Source: Cymbomonas tetramitiformis
Lineage: Eukaryota; Chlorophyta; Pyramimonadophyceae; Pyramimonadales; Pyramimonadaceae
DNA length: 64,000 nt
Assembly (NCBI GenBank): GCA_001247695.2
Contig: LGRX02013719.1
Coordinates: 124,001 to 188,000, forward strand
Reading direction: 5' to 3'
In this document: positions 43,318 to 54,773 of the stretch, piece by piece
Layout of the letters: each line of letters opens with the position of its first letter
Position numbering within the stretch: position 1 is the first letter of the stretch
Program-made: the position numbers and the translations under genes
The notes under the pieces: model-generated
Seen by the model: only the letters and a program-made list of their open reading frames with translations
What the model was told of the DNA's origin: nothing
The model's database searches: none

Positions 43318-44788
43318 CTGCAGAACACAGGGTGTTCATAGTTTCGGTAATACACGACGCGGTTACAACATCAAAGACACTATCAATACCGTACCCGCCT
43401 TGGCAGACTGCTGTCCAGATTATTTGGTGATTGGTGTCAACTGGGCAGCCCAAATATTTAATTATAAACGAAGCTATCATTTTGTCTAATTCAATTGCGA
43501 CATTCTTTGAGGAGTTGGCAATTGCTGAGGTAACTTTAAGGGGGTATGCCATCCTCGGAACTACAACCGCATTTATAACATATCTTAGCTGGTGTAGAGT
43601 CATGTGTTGCAGTTGGATGGATATTAAGGTAGATTTAAGTCTGTCGATAAGGATTTCCGCCTGTTTGTCCCATTCCCCATTTAGTGCAAACCATACTCCG
43701 AGATATCTGTTGTTTACCTCTTTGCTGTTGGAGAAATCGAGGAATTCTGGTGACTCAGGGGGTATCCATTTCGAATCAATGGAAGGACTTGAGTCATTTG
43801 TATTGGGCTCCAGGTGACCCCCTGAGATGAGTAAATCATCAGACGGGTCATATCGCGTTACTGTTTTGCCCTGAGGTTTGATGCGCTTTCTGTAAGAGTA
43901 TTTGGATTTCTTAACATTGATGGGAATACCAATGAAGCTCATAAATTCATTAACTATACCTAGCATGTCTTGAACTTCGTCTTTAGTTTTCCCCACGAGA
44001 ATGATGTCATCACAAAAGAACCGTGCAAAGATATTTAAAGTGGTGTCCTTTTCTAATAGGTTTTGGGAGGGAGGAATAACATTATTTCCTGGTTTGTCTG
44101 GTCTATGGCGTTCCGAGTTCAGTTCATATCCATATGTGGTTCCTGTCGGGTTTACACCGTTTGCTCTTTTTGCTAACCAAATTGCCAGAATGTCCATAAT
44201 GGCTACAAACCTTAGTGGGCTCAAAACTTCTCCCTGAGGAACTCCACATTCTAGGGACCATTCATCCGTGAGGCCTTCTTCGGTGAGTACCATTCTAGAG
44301 GCATCATTGGTAATGTCTGAGATGATGTTGATTATTTGTGATGGGAGTCCCAACTTTCTGAGCGCTAAATTGCTCATCCAGAATTCAGCTCTGTCAAATG
44401 CTTGTTTGAGGTCCAGGTAAACTACGTGGAGGTCTTTGTCGTATCTATTGGCATCCGAAATTACTTCATTCAGAATTTGGAGTGAGTCATCTATGTTTTT
44501 ATTCGGAAGAAAGGCATCTTGAATGGGAAAGAGAATGGGGTGGGTGTTAATTATTGTTTTGAGACGGCTAGCAATTATTGTATTAAATAGTTTAAGACCC
44601 GTTTCAAACATTGTGAGGGGTCTAGAATTATCTATTGTACATGGTGCAGAGGGATTTTTAGGGATTGGAAGGATGGCTCCAGATTTTGCACTCTTTGGAA
44701 ATTTCCCAGTTATAAGAATGTGGTTAAAAAGTGAGACAGTAACCTCTTGAAAATTCTCTGGGCCCTTGATCCACTGCGAGTATCTCAT
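43268..44788 (-). pseudogene. LINE reverse transcriptase
   Basis: 506 residues covering the RT palm and thumb. Readable motifs: a P-I-P-K-N-P region, N-S-R-P-L-T-M-F-E, Q-D-A-F-L-P-N-K-N-I-D-D-S, V-V-Y-L-D-L-K-Q-A-F-D-R-A (motif A with catalytic Asp), G-V-P-Q-G-E-V-L-S-P-L-R-F (motif B) and F-F-C-D-D-I-I-L-V (the YxDD box as FCDD, both Asp present). The following I-N-V-K-K-S-K-Y segment matches motif D. This fits a non-LTR enzyme that primes on nicked target DNA. It is joined to the next frame by a frameshift near 43300 and to the linker frame upstream by a short gap containing a stop. Confidence 0.88.
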
Positions 44789-44842
44789 CCCTGAGGGTCC
44801 TGGTGCTGTAGAGATACCACAGTCCGAGTATGCTTGTTGGAG

Positions 44843-45727
44843 TTATTTGTGCGTGATTTCTGTCAATAGTCTCGCGGCAGCCGTATCGGGAATTTTAGGG
44901 CTATCCTTGAGAATGTCAGTAAGCCACTGAGGGAGTTCATCTGGCTCAGTCGGGTTAGTAGAAAATAATTTTTTATTTTTGTATTCATCTAGTGTTGTGT
45001 TTAGTCTTTCTGTTTTTGTCTCAGGTATCTTTCCATCACTACCTGGGGTTGCGGCTGCACCTTTTTCAGTAGGTTTCATCTTTCCCATGACTGTGTCTAG
45101 AAACCTCGAAAGGTTAGTTGAGAAAAGATGCTGCAGGGCTTCTTTTTCTCGGAGTTTGCGTCGTTCAATGTCTGTGTCTCTGCTTTTCTGAAAAGCATTT
45201 CTGATTATTACATAATTTTCATGCAATCGTAATCCCCATGTGGCTGCTGCTTCATTGTGTTTGGGTTGGAGCGAGGCAAACGGTAGCGTGCGGGCAGCCT
45301 TTTTGGCTTGCTTTGGAATGTTGCTAACATGAGTTCTTGTATCCAAATATTTGATGGTGCGGCGTACTGTGTTTAGCCATTTGTATATATAGTTAGATAC
45401 TGCTGATGGTTTTTCGGGCCTCCCAGTTTTGTTCAGATTCTTGGTGCCAAAGGCGTCACTTGCCGCCTGATGTGCCAATTTGTGCAGGGCATCCCATGTC
45501 GCGTCAGGGTGCATTTCCTTGAGGCCAGTGCCGCCGTTTCTAGTTGCTTCCGATCCATTTTCCATTTCGAGTGTGCTATGTAGTCTTTCGGTGTAAGACA
45601 CCCAGCCTGTAGCGTATTGGAATAAATGGGCGGTGCAGTCTATTTTTTCCGAATGCATCTCAGATCCGTACAGATTCCAGAATTTAGCAGGCATATGGGG
45701 TTGTAGAAGAATATTCCAGCTGGTCAT
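44843..45727 (-). pseudogene. LINE linker between endonuclease and RT
   Basis: 294 residues, mainly helical and charged, rich in Thr, Lys, Ala and Glu, with no recognised catalytic motif. Its position between the endonuclease and the RT core in the same direction, and the short gaps on both sides, show that it belongs to the same polyprotein. In LINEs this interval is usually poorly conserved. Confidence 0.6.
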
Positions 45728-45815
45728 GTGCTCATCTGTGTAGGATTTCGTGATTTTCTTAACTTCCAGTGAGCTGAATGAAAGGTGTCGTTTGAGATAG
45801 GCATTAACATCTTTC

Positions 45816-46969
45816 TTATTTAGAAGGTGAGGCGAACCTAGCTATATGCCAGATGTTATCTTTGTCGTTATGGCCTAAGTTTAGACCACCTTCCGGCATC
45901 CCCTTTCCTCTAGAGAGTAAGTGAGCTGCATGCCATGGGCTATTAAGGTGAATCCACCATTCCTTGGGTTTGTTGTGCCATTTTAGACATTGTTCTATGT
46001 TGTCTGTCTCTTTATTTTTAGCTATGAGCTTGCTCACTATTATGGGGCTGCCTTCAGTATTATCCCGTTTAAGATCGAGATCAGTGGTGTCACCCTTGAT
46101 GGTGCTGATAGCGGCTCTAGCTTTGTTTTTATTGATGCACGCGTGCACAAGTTCATTTGTGCTGTATCCGTTTGCTTCGAGAAGTCCTACAATATCTTTC
46201 CTGTTTATTTTCCTTTTTGTATCCTTATTTTTGTTTGTCATTCTAATTGGGTACCCTGGGTACTCATCATGTGTGGTTTCCTTGGCACCATTAAATCTAG
46301 GTGTTGGCAAAGTTGTATCGGTAGAAATCTCCGGTTTGGTGTCGTTTTGAGGGAGCTTAAATTCAGCCCATACTATCCCGTGGTCGGAGATGATATAAGG
46401 GGTTTCCTCCGTCCATCCTGTTTTAACTGTCATTTCTGCCATAGTTGTGTTGGCCATGATATGGGTGAGTTTTGCTTTTGAGTTTTTGGATATGACATGT
46501 GTGAAATTTCCGTGTTTGGATTACGGTCCATTATCAGTTCATTAAGAGAACATCTGTCATTGTTGAAATAAGTTAAAAGATGCTTATTCTTTTCGACATG
46601 CTCTTGATGTGACATGTAACTTCCACCTGACACCCGCTGATTTGGAGTAATGGTACAGTTTTTGTCACCTATCTCTACGTAGGCCTTTTTTGGATTATTT
46701 CCTGCCTTCCCTGCCCAGTCAGTAAGTGTGTCATATAATTCCACTTGTTCCTCTACTAGTGTAGCATCATTCATATAACCGCTGGCTATGTAGAGCTCAA
46801 AACCGTTATTTCCTGAAAATTTGGTCATTACTGCTCTCTTTGCATCTCCATCGATTGTGGTGACCGAGGTGGAAAGTGGTAAACTTTTCGGATTCCATAG
46901 GATCATGGAACCAATGGAAGCTCTTTCATTTACATGAGACGTGCGAAATTGGATTCCTTTTTGTGTCAT
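45816..46969 (-). pseudogene. LINE AP-type endonuclease (EEP fold), frameshifted
   Basis: Two overlapping frames (46430-46969 and 45816-46457) form one domain with a shift near 46440-46457. The start of the domain lies in the upstream frame (N-M-R-G-L at its end). Just after its TGA near 47040 the frame continues with I-S-E-T-K, the metal-binding Glu motif. Within this stretch follow I-L-W-N-P, E-I-G-D-K-N (the GDxN motif) and, after the shift, S-D-H-G-I-V-W (the SDH motif). All key residues of an AP-like endonuclease are therefore present. It would nick target DNA; the 9- and 12-bp duplications seen in this window agree with staggered nicking. Confidence 0.75.
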
Positions 46970-47038
46970 TAGGGTTTTAATTAATGCAAGGTTTTCAGTA
47001 TTTACCTTGGTTTCTGATATACATATTATATCAGCCCG

Positions 47039-49222
47039 TCAGTCGATTAAAAGATTGCAGATTGTTTCTAATTTGATTAAACTGTCTTTATCTTCTTTGT
47101 GGTGTCGGAGGCCTCTCATATTCATACCCATTATAATCAAATTGTTAGAGTGTTGTGCTAGTTGTAGTTTTGTGAGTCGGTCTAATTCTTCCGACTGTTT
47201 CATGGCGCTTTTGTGTTTTGCTTTTTGTAGTATGCATCTGCCATCTGCGTCATAAATGTTCTCAATATCAAAGATTTTGTTTGTGCATTTGGTTTTAAGG
47301 ATTATTCTCTTTTGTTTATGAGAGTGTTTCCTGCGGTATCCATATGTGTGGGGTTCACAAGAAGGCTTTCCTTTGCCTGAGATGCGGTGATTATAAGCAG
47401 TGTGGGTGGATTTACAGTCTTTGTTTTCAGAATTTGGCTTTGTTGGATGTGCATCAATTTTCGGAAGGTGAGTTCTCAGTGATTGTCGTATGGTCGAAAT
47501 GGCTTTGTTATTTTCGTGTTTGATTATCCTAACTTCTCTGCCCGTTTGTGGTAGGATTCTAATATTTAGGTTTTCAAGTTCGTATAGTAGGTCTCTGTTT
47601 AATTGTGCTGCTGAGAAGAATTTGGTGTTGTGCAAGATGTGAAAGGCTTTGTGGGCTAGTGTAAAATTGAAAACCCCCATGTTATTCGGATGTACTCCCA
47701 GTTTCAAGGTTATGCGGTGCACACTTAGGTCTTGAGGGAGAAGTGTGAAAATATCTTTCTGGTATTTATTGTTAGAGATATCAAACTCACAGTGAATAAT
47801 CTTTCTTTCTGGAATGATGTGGACTGCAGTTGACCATATGTCATTAGTCACAAGAAGATGAATTTGAATGTTGGTGTTATCCGTGCTCGAGGTGTGGTGA
47901 TATTTCCTATGCGATTCGATGGCTTCTGAAACAATTGTTTCATTAGTGGTGTGTGTCTTCCATTTCAGTCTAAAAGTTTCTATCAGAGTTTCTATCTGCT
48001 TTTTAGGTGTGGCACCTCTACGTGTGAGGATATGGTGGGAAGGTGAGGTCATATTTGGGCCGCTGATTGCGGCGTCGTTTCCAGCGTGCTCCAAGTGTTT
48101 GAGCTCCAGTGTGTTGCGGGTATTCTTGGCCAGCAGTCCTCTTTCTTTCCTCATTTCTAATCGGTATTTATGTATTTCCTTTTGCATTGTTTTGTCGCCA
48201 TACTCCCCACTACATAAATCAGATTTTAGGTACTCGAAAAATGAGGTCTGGTGCGAACCTCTGTTCCATTGTGCCCATTTGAAGGCGGTTTTTGCTACCC
48301 ATGTGCCACAGTTATATGTATCTGTTTGAAATGTATCCTTGCTAATGGTAATTGTGGATTCCTGATATTCTGTAATGGTTATGAAAATTTTCAGCCAGGT
48401 TTTGAGTGCTACCTCAATCATATTAATGGTTTCTCTTTCGGCTTTATCTCCAAAGGGGTCATATATGTAAGCTTCTATTTTCCCGGATGATGATAAGCGG
48501 ATCATTATAAGACGCCAATGTATATTGTCACACACGCCTATTTGTGTGTGGCCATATTTCTTGAGTCTGCTATTAATAAGTTGTGTGAGTTTTTGGTCCT
48601 CCCCTGTCATCTTTAGCATCATGTCTGTGAGGTCCATAGGGGCTATGGTACTCGGGTCCCGTATTTTCATTGCATCACCAACATGAGTTGCATTTAACCA
48701 CCCCTTTTCTGAAAAAAGTGATTCCGTGGCCATTTTAGTTTCATCTACTGCATTATCTTCGGTGCTTGCTCCACCGCTTAACATCTGCTCAGGTTCAGGC
48801 ATATTATGTTGTTTGGTATCGTTATCCTTCTTGTGGTGGGTTTTATGTTTCATTATTCTTAGAGGTGATTTCATTTTTGATTTCTTAGTATTTTGGGTCC
48901 GTGTCCTCTCCCAAAGCCATGCCATTTTGGGGTTTTGAATCATGTATTTCAAGGCGCTCTTGCTTATCCTTTTGCAGGCCTTAGGTCTCTTGTGGGCTAG
49001 GTGTATTATGACTCTAGGTCCCGGGAAATATTGTTTAGGGTTCAACTTCATTTTGCTGAGTCCCGCCATTAAATGAAAAAACATGATAGTGGGCCCGTAA
49101 GTGGTTGTTTGCAGTTCCGCTCGTGTTTTAATAATATTTTCCTCACATCTCAAGAGGTGTCTCATTATGTAATATGTCATAATTATGCTGCCGCTTATGT
49201 CTTTATCTATTTTTATTTCCAT
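47039..49222 (-). pseudogene. LINE N-terminal region with Ulp1-like (C48) cysteine protease
   Basis: 727 residues. After a basic N-terminus, residues about 230-310 show the Ulp1/SENP layout. H235 lies in N-I-H-W-R-L, D255 in I-Y-D-P-F-G-D, and Q299 and C305 in F-Q-T-D-T-Y-N-C-G-T-W. Spacing H-to-D (20) and D-to-C (50) is close to that of Ulp1 proteases (17 and 49 in yeast Ulp1). The rest is Lys/His/Thr-rich, and the last 30 residues begin the endonuclease domain. The frame ends at a single in-frame TGA. Ulp1 enzymes remove SUMO or process precursors; here the role might be polyprotein cleavage or countering host SUMO control, which is inference. Confidence 0.75.
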
Positions 49223-49269
49223 TTAAAATATATTTCGGACCGTGCTGGGCTTACTATAAGATACATATC

Positions 49270-49860
49270 TTGTGTTAAGTTAGCAGCCCGTATTTTGAGG
49301 TAAAATGCATTCCATTTCAAGTTATTTGGAAGCCGCGATAAGTTTACCATAGACCGCTTAATGTTAGTAGCAGGCCTCATCGGGTCGTCTATGAGTTTGT
49401 TTAAGTTTTCTGCAGGCCATATCAGTTTAACTATGAGCCGTATTAATTTACCTGCAAACTGTATTAAGTTATCTATATGCGGTTTGAAGGTTGCAGTAAG
49501 CTGTATAGAGTTATTTGCAAGCCGTATTAAGTTATCTACGGGTCATATTGAGTTTTTAGTGAACCGCGTTAAGTTATCTCCGTCCCATAATAAGTTTATT
49601 GTTGCTTTTATTAAGAGGACCGCGTGCCACTTAAAGTTTATTAAGTGTTGTGTAAAGTTATCTGCATACCGTGTTAAATTTTCTGCAAACCGTAACGTGT
49701 CTACTGTAGCCCATATCAAGTTATCTTCGTGCCGCTTTGGGCTTTCTGCGGTCCAAACAGGCTGCCGTATCAAAGTTTCATACATGTGTGTTATGTTTAC
49801 ATGAAAGTGTGTCAAGTTATCAGTCTGACATATGTTATCAGACTGCCGTGTTAACCCCTA
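49270..49860. repeat. Decayed ~30-bp minisatellite, block 1
   Basis: About 18 diverged units with a core like CCGTATTAAGTTATCTGC. The minus strand reads as a 10-residue period with R-x-A-D-N-L. Similar units recur at 50390-50560 and 51120-51540. Between the blocks, 49861-50380 and 50565-51110, no gene is supported. Confidence 0.7.
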
Positions 49861-51119
49861 AGTTGCGAACGGAATTTTTGGTCTTTGAAAATTGCACGTT
49901 TCTCGCGATAACTACGTGAATTCTTGCCTGAATGCACTTTTGAAAATAGTGTCTGAAAGGTCCGTTCAAGGCGGGTTGCATGATGGCGTTCAAATTGGAT
50001 GACACGGAGTATCAACGACGTGAATTTGAACGGAATATTTAATGGACTCGCGTACTGTTTTGACAGTTGAAACCCTAATTCTGACCCTAGACCTCAAGTA
50101 ACAATCTCGCCAAGTACTATGCATGTTGTTGGGGCTACTTATTGCCGTTAGGGTGATGTAACACTATTTTATGACTGCCCTACGCGTGACGCGTTATTTT
50201 GTAGTTGAAATCGAGTACGTATCGGTTAAAACTTCGAGTATTGAAATGATTTAGCTGCGCCCGAGTTAATGGTTACATGCGGCTGATTGAGAGCTTTTCA
50301 AAACTGTCTTCGAAAGTGAATTTGATCAATTTCCCGCTGAGAAAATCAAGTTTAAGTGTTTGTTGCGATATCGCAACACATAGCAGCTTAGGGGTTAAGT
50401 TAACACATATGTGTGTTAAGTTGACATATTGTTGCCTTAAGTTGACAGGCTGCCGAGTTCGGTTTGAGGACTGTTTTCTTAAGCTATCAGTGGTGTATAT
50501 TATGCTAACAGACTGTATTGTCACACTACCAAACCGGCATTTATTGGTGGCATAGGAACTAGTTAAGTTACTAACCTGTTTAGTGACTTCTATGTATCTG
50601 TTTGAAAGGTTTAGTCTTCTATGTATCAGTCTGACAGTGCGCACCTTGCTTCCCCCATTCCCGTGGCTTCTGAGCATTATTGTGCTCTCCGTGTTACGCG
50701 TTACACCCACTTGTTGCCTCCCCTCAGCTACCATATCGTTTATTTGGGCATTCCTCTTTCGCACATGGTTTCGTATATGTCCTCGGGTCCCTTCCCTGAA
50801 AATTTTTTGGTTCTAGGCTCTTTTTTGCAAAATTTCGATTTTTAGCGAATTGTGCCTCATGCAATTCGCTTCCGGTCCAAGGTTGTCCGTTTTCCTTTAT
50901 TTTTCCCCTACTATCCCTTATTGTCATATATAAGCATTGTGTGAAATATTTTCGCCCAATTTTACTCCTACGCACCTCTACCCGTCCCATATTCCCTAGG
51001 TATCGACTCGAGAGGTTAGGGTTTCCTATTATTTTGGTGCTTATAGCCGCCTTTTCCCCTAGAATCATGTGTTCGTGCCCCCGGGTCTCTCGTAAAATAT
51101 TTTTATCATTTCTATTACG

Positions 51120-51540
51120 GTGTATTGCATTCAGTACTAAGTTGTTTAAACACCAGGCTAAGTTTGCCGCGGCCCGCTTCAGGTTAGCAGCAAACCGCTT
51201 CGGAAAGTATATGGGTTTATTTAAGTTATTAGTTAACCGCTTGTTGTTTTCCGAGCACCGTGTTAGTAGTGATATTAAACTTACCGAGTTATTTGCACAT
51301 CGTAATAAAGTTACTAGGAGCCATATTGTGCTGTCTACAGGCTGTATTATTAAGTCAGCTAGGCACTTCATTGAGTTATGTGTAAGCCGTCTTAAGTTAT
51401 CTGCATAACGAGGTAGGGTAGCTTTGGGCCTAGTATAGTTATTTTCAGACTGTTTGAAGTTGTATGAGCACCGCGTTAAGTTATCAGACTGCCAGGTAAA
51501 TTTGGAACATGAAGTGCTACGGCTATCTGTTAGTTGAATT
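51120..51540. repeat. Decayed ~30-bp minisatellite, block 2
   Basis: Units with GTTATnnGCANACCG-like cores in the same orientation as block 1. Because the period is a multiple of three, the long minus-strand frame (50724-54464) runs through it without stops; that part should not be read as protein. Confidence 0.65.
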
Positions 51541-52099
51541 GTGATATTGAGCCCCAGTTTAGAGACAATATCATTCCCGGGTTTGTCATAACAAGTGAGG
51601 GGGAAAATTTGAAAGAGCATATGTGTGAGGTTTTCTAATCTGAAAAGGGAGCTAGGAAAGCAATGCTGAAGAAATAAGTTGTGAACACAGGACAGACAGC
51701 ACAGGCAGGCCCACTTGACATAATTATCATATGCTCTGCTCTTACTTAGAGAAGAGAATTGGAAGAGAAGAAAGTGTGAGGAAAGTAAATCCTTTCTGAG
51801 TTTCATATTGTGCTCTATTGAGTCAAACACCGTGAGATGCTGTACAAATCTTAAAGTGCAGGTGAGAATTGAGAGCCTGAGGCAAAGGAAGTCAGGGAAT
51901 TCAGATGTCAAAGTCCATATCTTGCAGAGCAGTGAACCTGTTTTGCAATTCTGCCCCTTCGGCCTGTGCAATCTCGCTGAGTTGTTTTGCTCTGCCTTTA
52001 CCAGAGCTCTTCTTGCGGTCCCCGGGGCTTGGTGATGGCTTGATTTGAGCGAGAGCTCTCTTTTTCCCTGAAAGGATTTGAAGAGTTCTCGATCACAGA

Positions 52100-54240
52100 G
52101 TTGAATTGCAAGTCCGCAGGGTTCAATGGAAAGGTTAATGATGTTTTTGCAATGGAAAAGAGTGGAGGGAGAGAATGTAAAAAGCTTTCGATCACGGGGT
52201 TGAGTTACAGCACCGCAGAGCTCAATGGAGAAGTTAATGATGTTTTTGCAATGGAAGAGGGTGGAGATTCTTTCACCTTTCTGGCAGGCCGTGCACTTGC
52301 AGTTTGAAGGATGCCCTCCGTGCCTCGTCAGAGATGCCAAAGTAGCTGCGGTTTGAGCTGTTGTGTTCTGGCCGGAGCCCTCTTCAAATCCTGGTGGGAT
52401 TGAAGCCTCGTCTGGCACTGCTGCTGCTGCTGCCGCCGCTGCGGTTCGGGGGACTTTCACGTTTGGAGATCTCACACCGTAGATCCTGGCCGGGCAGTTC
52501 TTGGTGCTGTGACCGTTGGCAGTTTTACCTTCACACTCACGGCAAATTAAGGCTGAGCACTTTGAGATGAAGGCCGTTCCTAGGCCTGACCAGTGGTATT
52601 CCAATGGAAGAGCGTACAGGGCGTGCTCGATGTTCCTTTTGTCAATTTTAGCAGGTTCCGGGTGACGGCCCAGTCCCGTTTTCAGAAGCACAAAGATTTG
52701 TCGGATCAATCTCGAACGCCGCTTTGCTCCACGCACTCTGCTGTGAATTGTGAACGCCTGTTGGAATGTGACTTCTTTGATGAACTTTGAGAAGGGAGAG
52801 GCTCTGATGTGAGTGAGAATGTGAGTCAGCTTTGGTTGTTTACCCGCTCTGAGAGACTTAAATCCTAACGTGATGCTGGTTAGTTTGCTGCTCTTTGGTG
52901 TAATGAGAAAGTCTTGAGAGTCTACGACCACGACAGCGTATTCTACTAGTACTCTAGCTTCCTCGATTGAGGCAACTTTCACGTGCAGGAAGGGGGTAGC
53001 GCTGTTGGGGTATTTTTTCCCTTTCACACTGAAGATTGCAACTGTTTTTTGAGCTTGTAACAACACCGCTTTCAGGAGTCTGCTAATAACCTCTGAGATC
53101 TCGCGCTCTGTGAAAGGACCTGCGGTCAATGCGCCCAGCCTTTTGACTTTGACAGATGCTAGGAAGTCGTCGTTGCTGAGACCACCGTCTTCGTCGTCAG
53201 TGTCGTAGTCGTCGTTATCTTGCAGCTCCTTGTCGAGTTTTTCGAATTCTTCTGCTTCGTCGAAGGCAGAGAGGTCAAATTCGTCACCCTCTTCGTAGTC
53301 TTGCATACCCGTTGGTTCCTGTGATGCGTCAAAAGAATGGGGCGCTGTTCTAAGCTTGCACGCGTGAGAATGCACTTGTGTGAGCATATAATTTGAGCTT
53401 ACCTCAGGTGGGGTGCGATCCTCTGCCGGTGAGAGATGTGGTTCAGGTGGTGGCTCCACTCCAGGATCAGGTGACGCTTTCGTGGCAGTGTCTTTGAGCT
53501 TCTGCCTCTGCAGTGACTCCACTAGAAGCGAATGCTCACTCCTCGTGTCGTGCTCGCCTGAAGAGATGTCTCTGAAAATGTTGGCAGCAGCCTCCAGCAC
53601 ACGCGAGTACTGGTCGTAGTCCAGCAGCTGTTCTCCACAGTTTTTCAGGTTCTCGACGGTCAGTTCAGAATTCGTGGCGGAAAGGATCTTCTTGGCCACG
53701 TCGCTCGCGCCAGCAACTAGCACTACTTGTTCTCCGTCCCTTGTCGCCACGTAGAAAAGGTCACTGCAAATCTGTGCAAGATGCGCGTTATTTACAGTTA
53801 GTGAATTCCTCACTGAGTTAATTTCAGTTAGGGCTAACTTTCTGGAGTCATAATGGAAGATGAAAAGAAAGAATTTACCAGGATTCTTTATAGTAGCGTT
53901 ATTTTGCGCAGGTTTATTCATAACAATGCTCTTGAAGGTTTGAGTGAAGGGATTATAGGCTTGTACCTTGAAAATTGTGGCTGAAAGAAGTACTCGATTC
54001 CGCAATGCCAAGTCTCCAAAGTAAACAGCAACGTTCACTTCTTCGTGTTCGTCCAAGTCCTCTTTTACTGCCTTCATAAACTCAGTGTAAATGCAGGAGC
54101 CAATTTCAATCCTCTCGACACCAGAAGTTTCCCATACTTCGAATTGCGTTTTGATCTCAGCGCTGCGGAGTTTAATCTCTTCCAGGGTGGCAGCTTTATC
54201 CCAAGCTTGCCCTTGCGCGCTTTCCTGCTCTGCTTCCATA
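52100..54240 (-). CDS. CCHC zinc-knuckle protein with probable introns
   Basis: The frame is open from 54464 to 50724, but the credible coding part starts at the ATG at 54240 (MEAEQESAQG). AT-rich sequence upstream looks non-coding. Two intron candidates break it. One is 53772-53966, donor AAG|GTACAA and acceptor GCACAG, phase 0. The other is 53319-53402, donor GAG|GTAAGC and acceptor TCACAG. Features in order: a Glu/Asp-rich N-terminal domain, a Pro-rich linker, an acidic stretch (D-N-D-D-Y-D-T-D-D-E-D-G), a conserved-looking domain of ~200 residues, and a CRECEGKTANGHSTKNC knuckle (C-x2-C-x7-H-x4-C). An Ala run and a C-K-C-T-A-C motif follow. The C-terminal limit is uncertain; a 90-110 bp duplicated segment lies at 52090-52275. 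It could be a gag/ORF1 of the adjacent LINE or a host or domesticated gene; introns favour the latter. Confidence 0.55.
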
Positions 54241-54668
54241 TCTGTTTCAATTTGAGTAATGGACAAACACACAAGCAAGATCGTAAGAATGTTTCGCGTG
54301 TAGCGTCGTTTGTGATGCGTGTTTATTTTCGTTTGGTTTACGATGTCGTTTGAGGTACTGGATGTTTGGTACCTCGCGAGCGCAGAGCAGAGCTCTTTGC
54401 TCACTTCACCAGGCTTATTTTTACGTGCCTTTCCCGCAGAGATTAACTCGTTGGGCTCAGACACGGGTTAGCGAAAGAAGATCATAGCAAAAGTTTGCGG
54501 AAAGGGCATATGTAAGACAGGGTTTAGGCATATTTAACAGCACAGGAAGGCGCAAATCACGCTGTGAAGCACAGCGCGCTTTTACCTTCGCTTTTACCTT
54601 CCTCCAGCTTCGAAAAACCTTCAGAAAATATTATATCATAGTATTATTTTTCAGAAAAACATTTTCAG

Positions 54669-54697
54669 GTTCGCCTCATAGGGCGAACGTTTTTTTT
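54669..54697 (+). terminator. Hairpin followed by T-run
   Basis: GTTCGCC and GGCGAAC pair around a 6-base loop at 54669-54688, followed by a G and eight T. It resembles a terminator, possibly for RNA polymerase III, but no small RNA gene was found upstream. Confidence 0.3.
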
Positions 54698-54773
54698 GAA
54701 TAACCAACTTTAATACGACTTTTGAAAACTTAAGAAAACTTAAGAAAGTACTTGCAGAAGTGTTTATGAGGGC

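Larger units (their letters stand above)
37263..49222 (-). mobile_element. LINE-type retrotransposon with protease and methyltransferase domains
   Basis: Read on the minus strand, successive open frames encode a Ulp1-like protease, an AP-type endonuclease, a linker, reverse transcriptase, RNase H, a CCHC finger and a Dam-like methyltransferase. A 3' region then ends in a (TTA)n tail at 37263-37285. The frames are separated by a few stops and single-base shifts, so this copy is dead but recent enough to read. A 2138-bp copy of the same family is inserted in its 3' part (37893-40030), so the host element is 37263-37892 plus 40031 onward. The 5' end is not defined; it could extend past 49222. 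Elements such as Dualen/RandI of green algae also combine several enzymatic domains, which is the nearest precedent known to me. Confidence 0.8.

Noticed and set aside
50724..52090. C-terminal half of the 1246-residue minus frame as protein
   Set aside because: It runs through a 30-bp minisatellite and AT-rich sequence, and looks like non-coding DNA kept open by repeat period.
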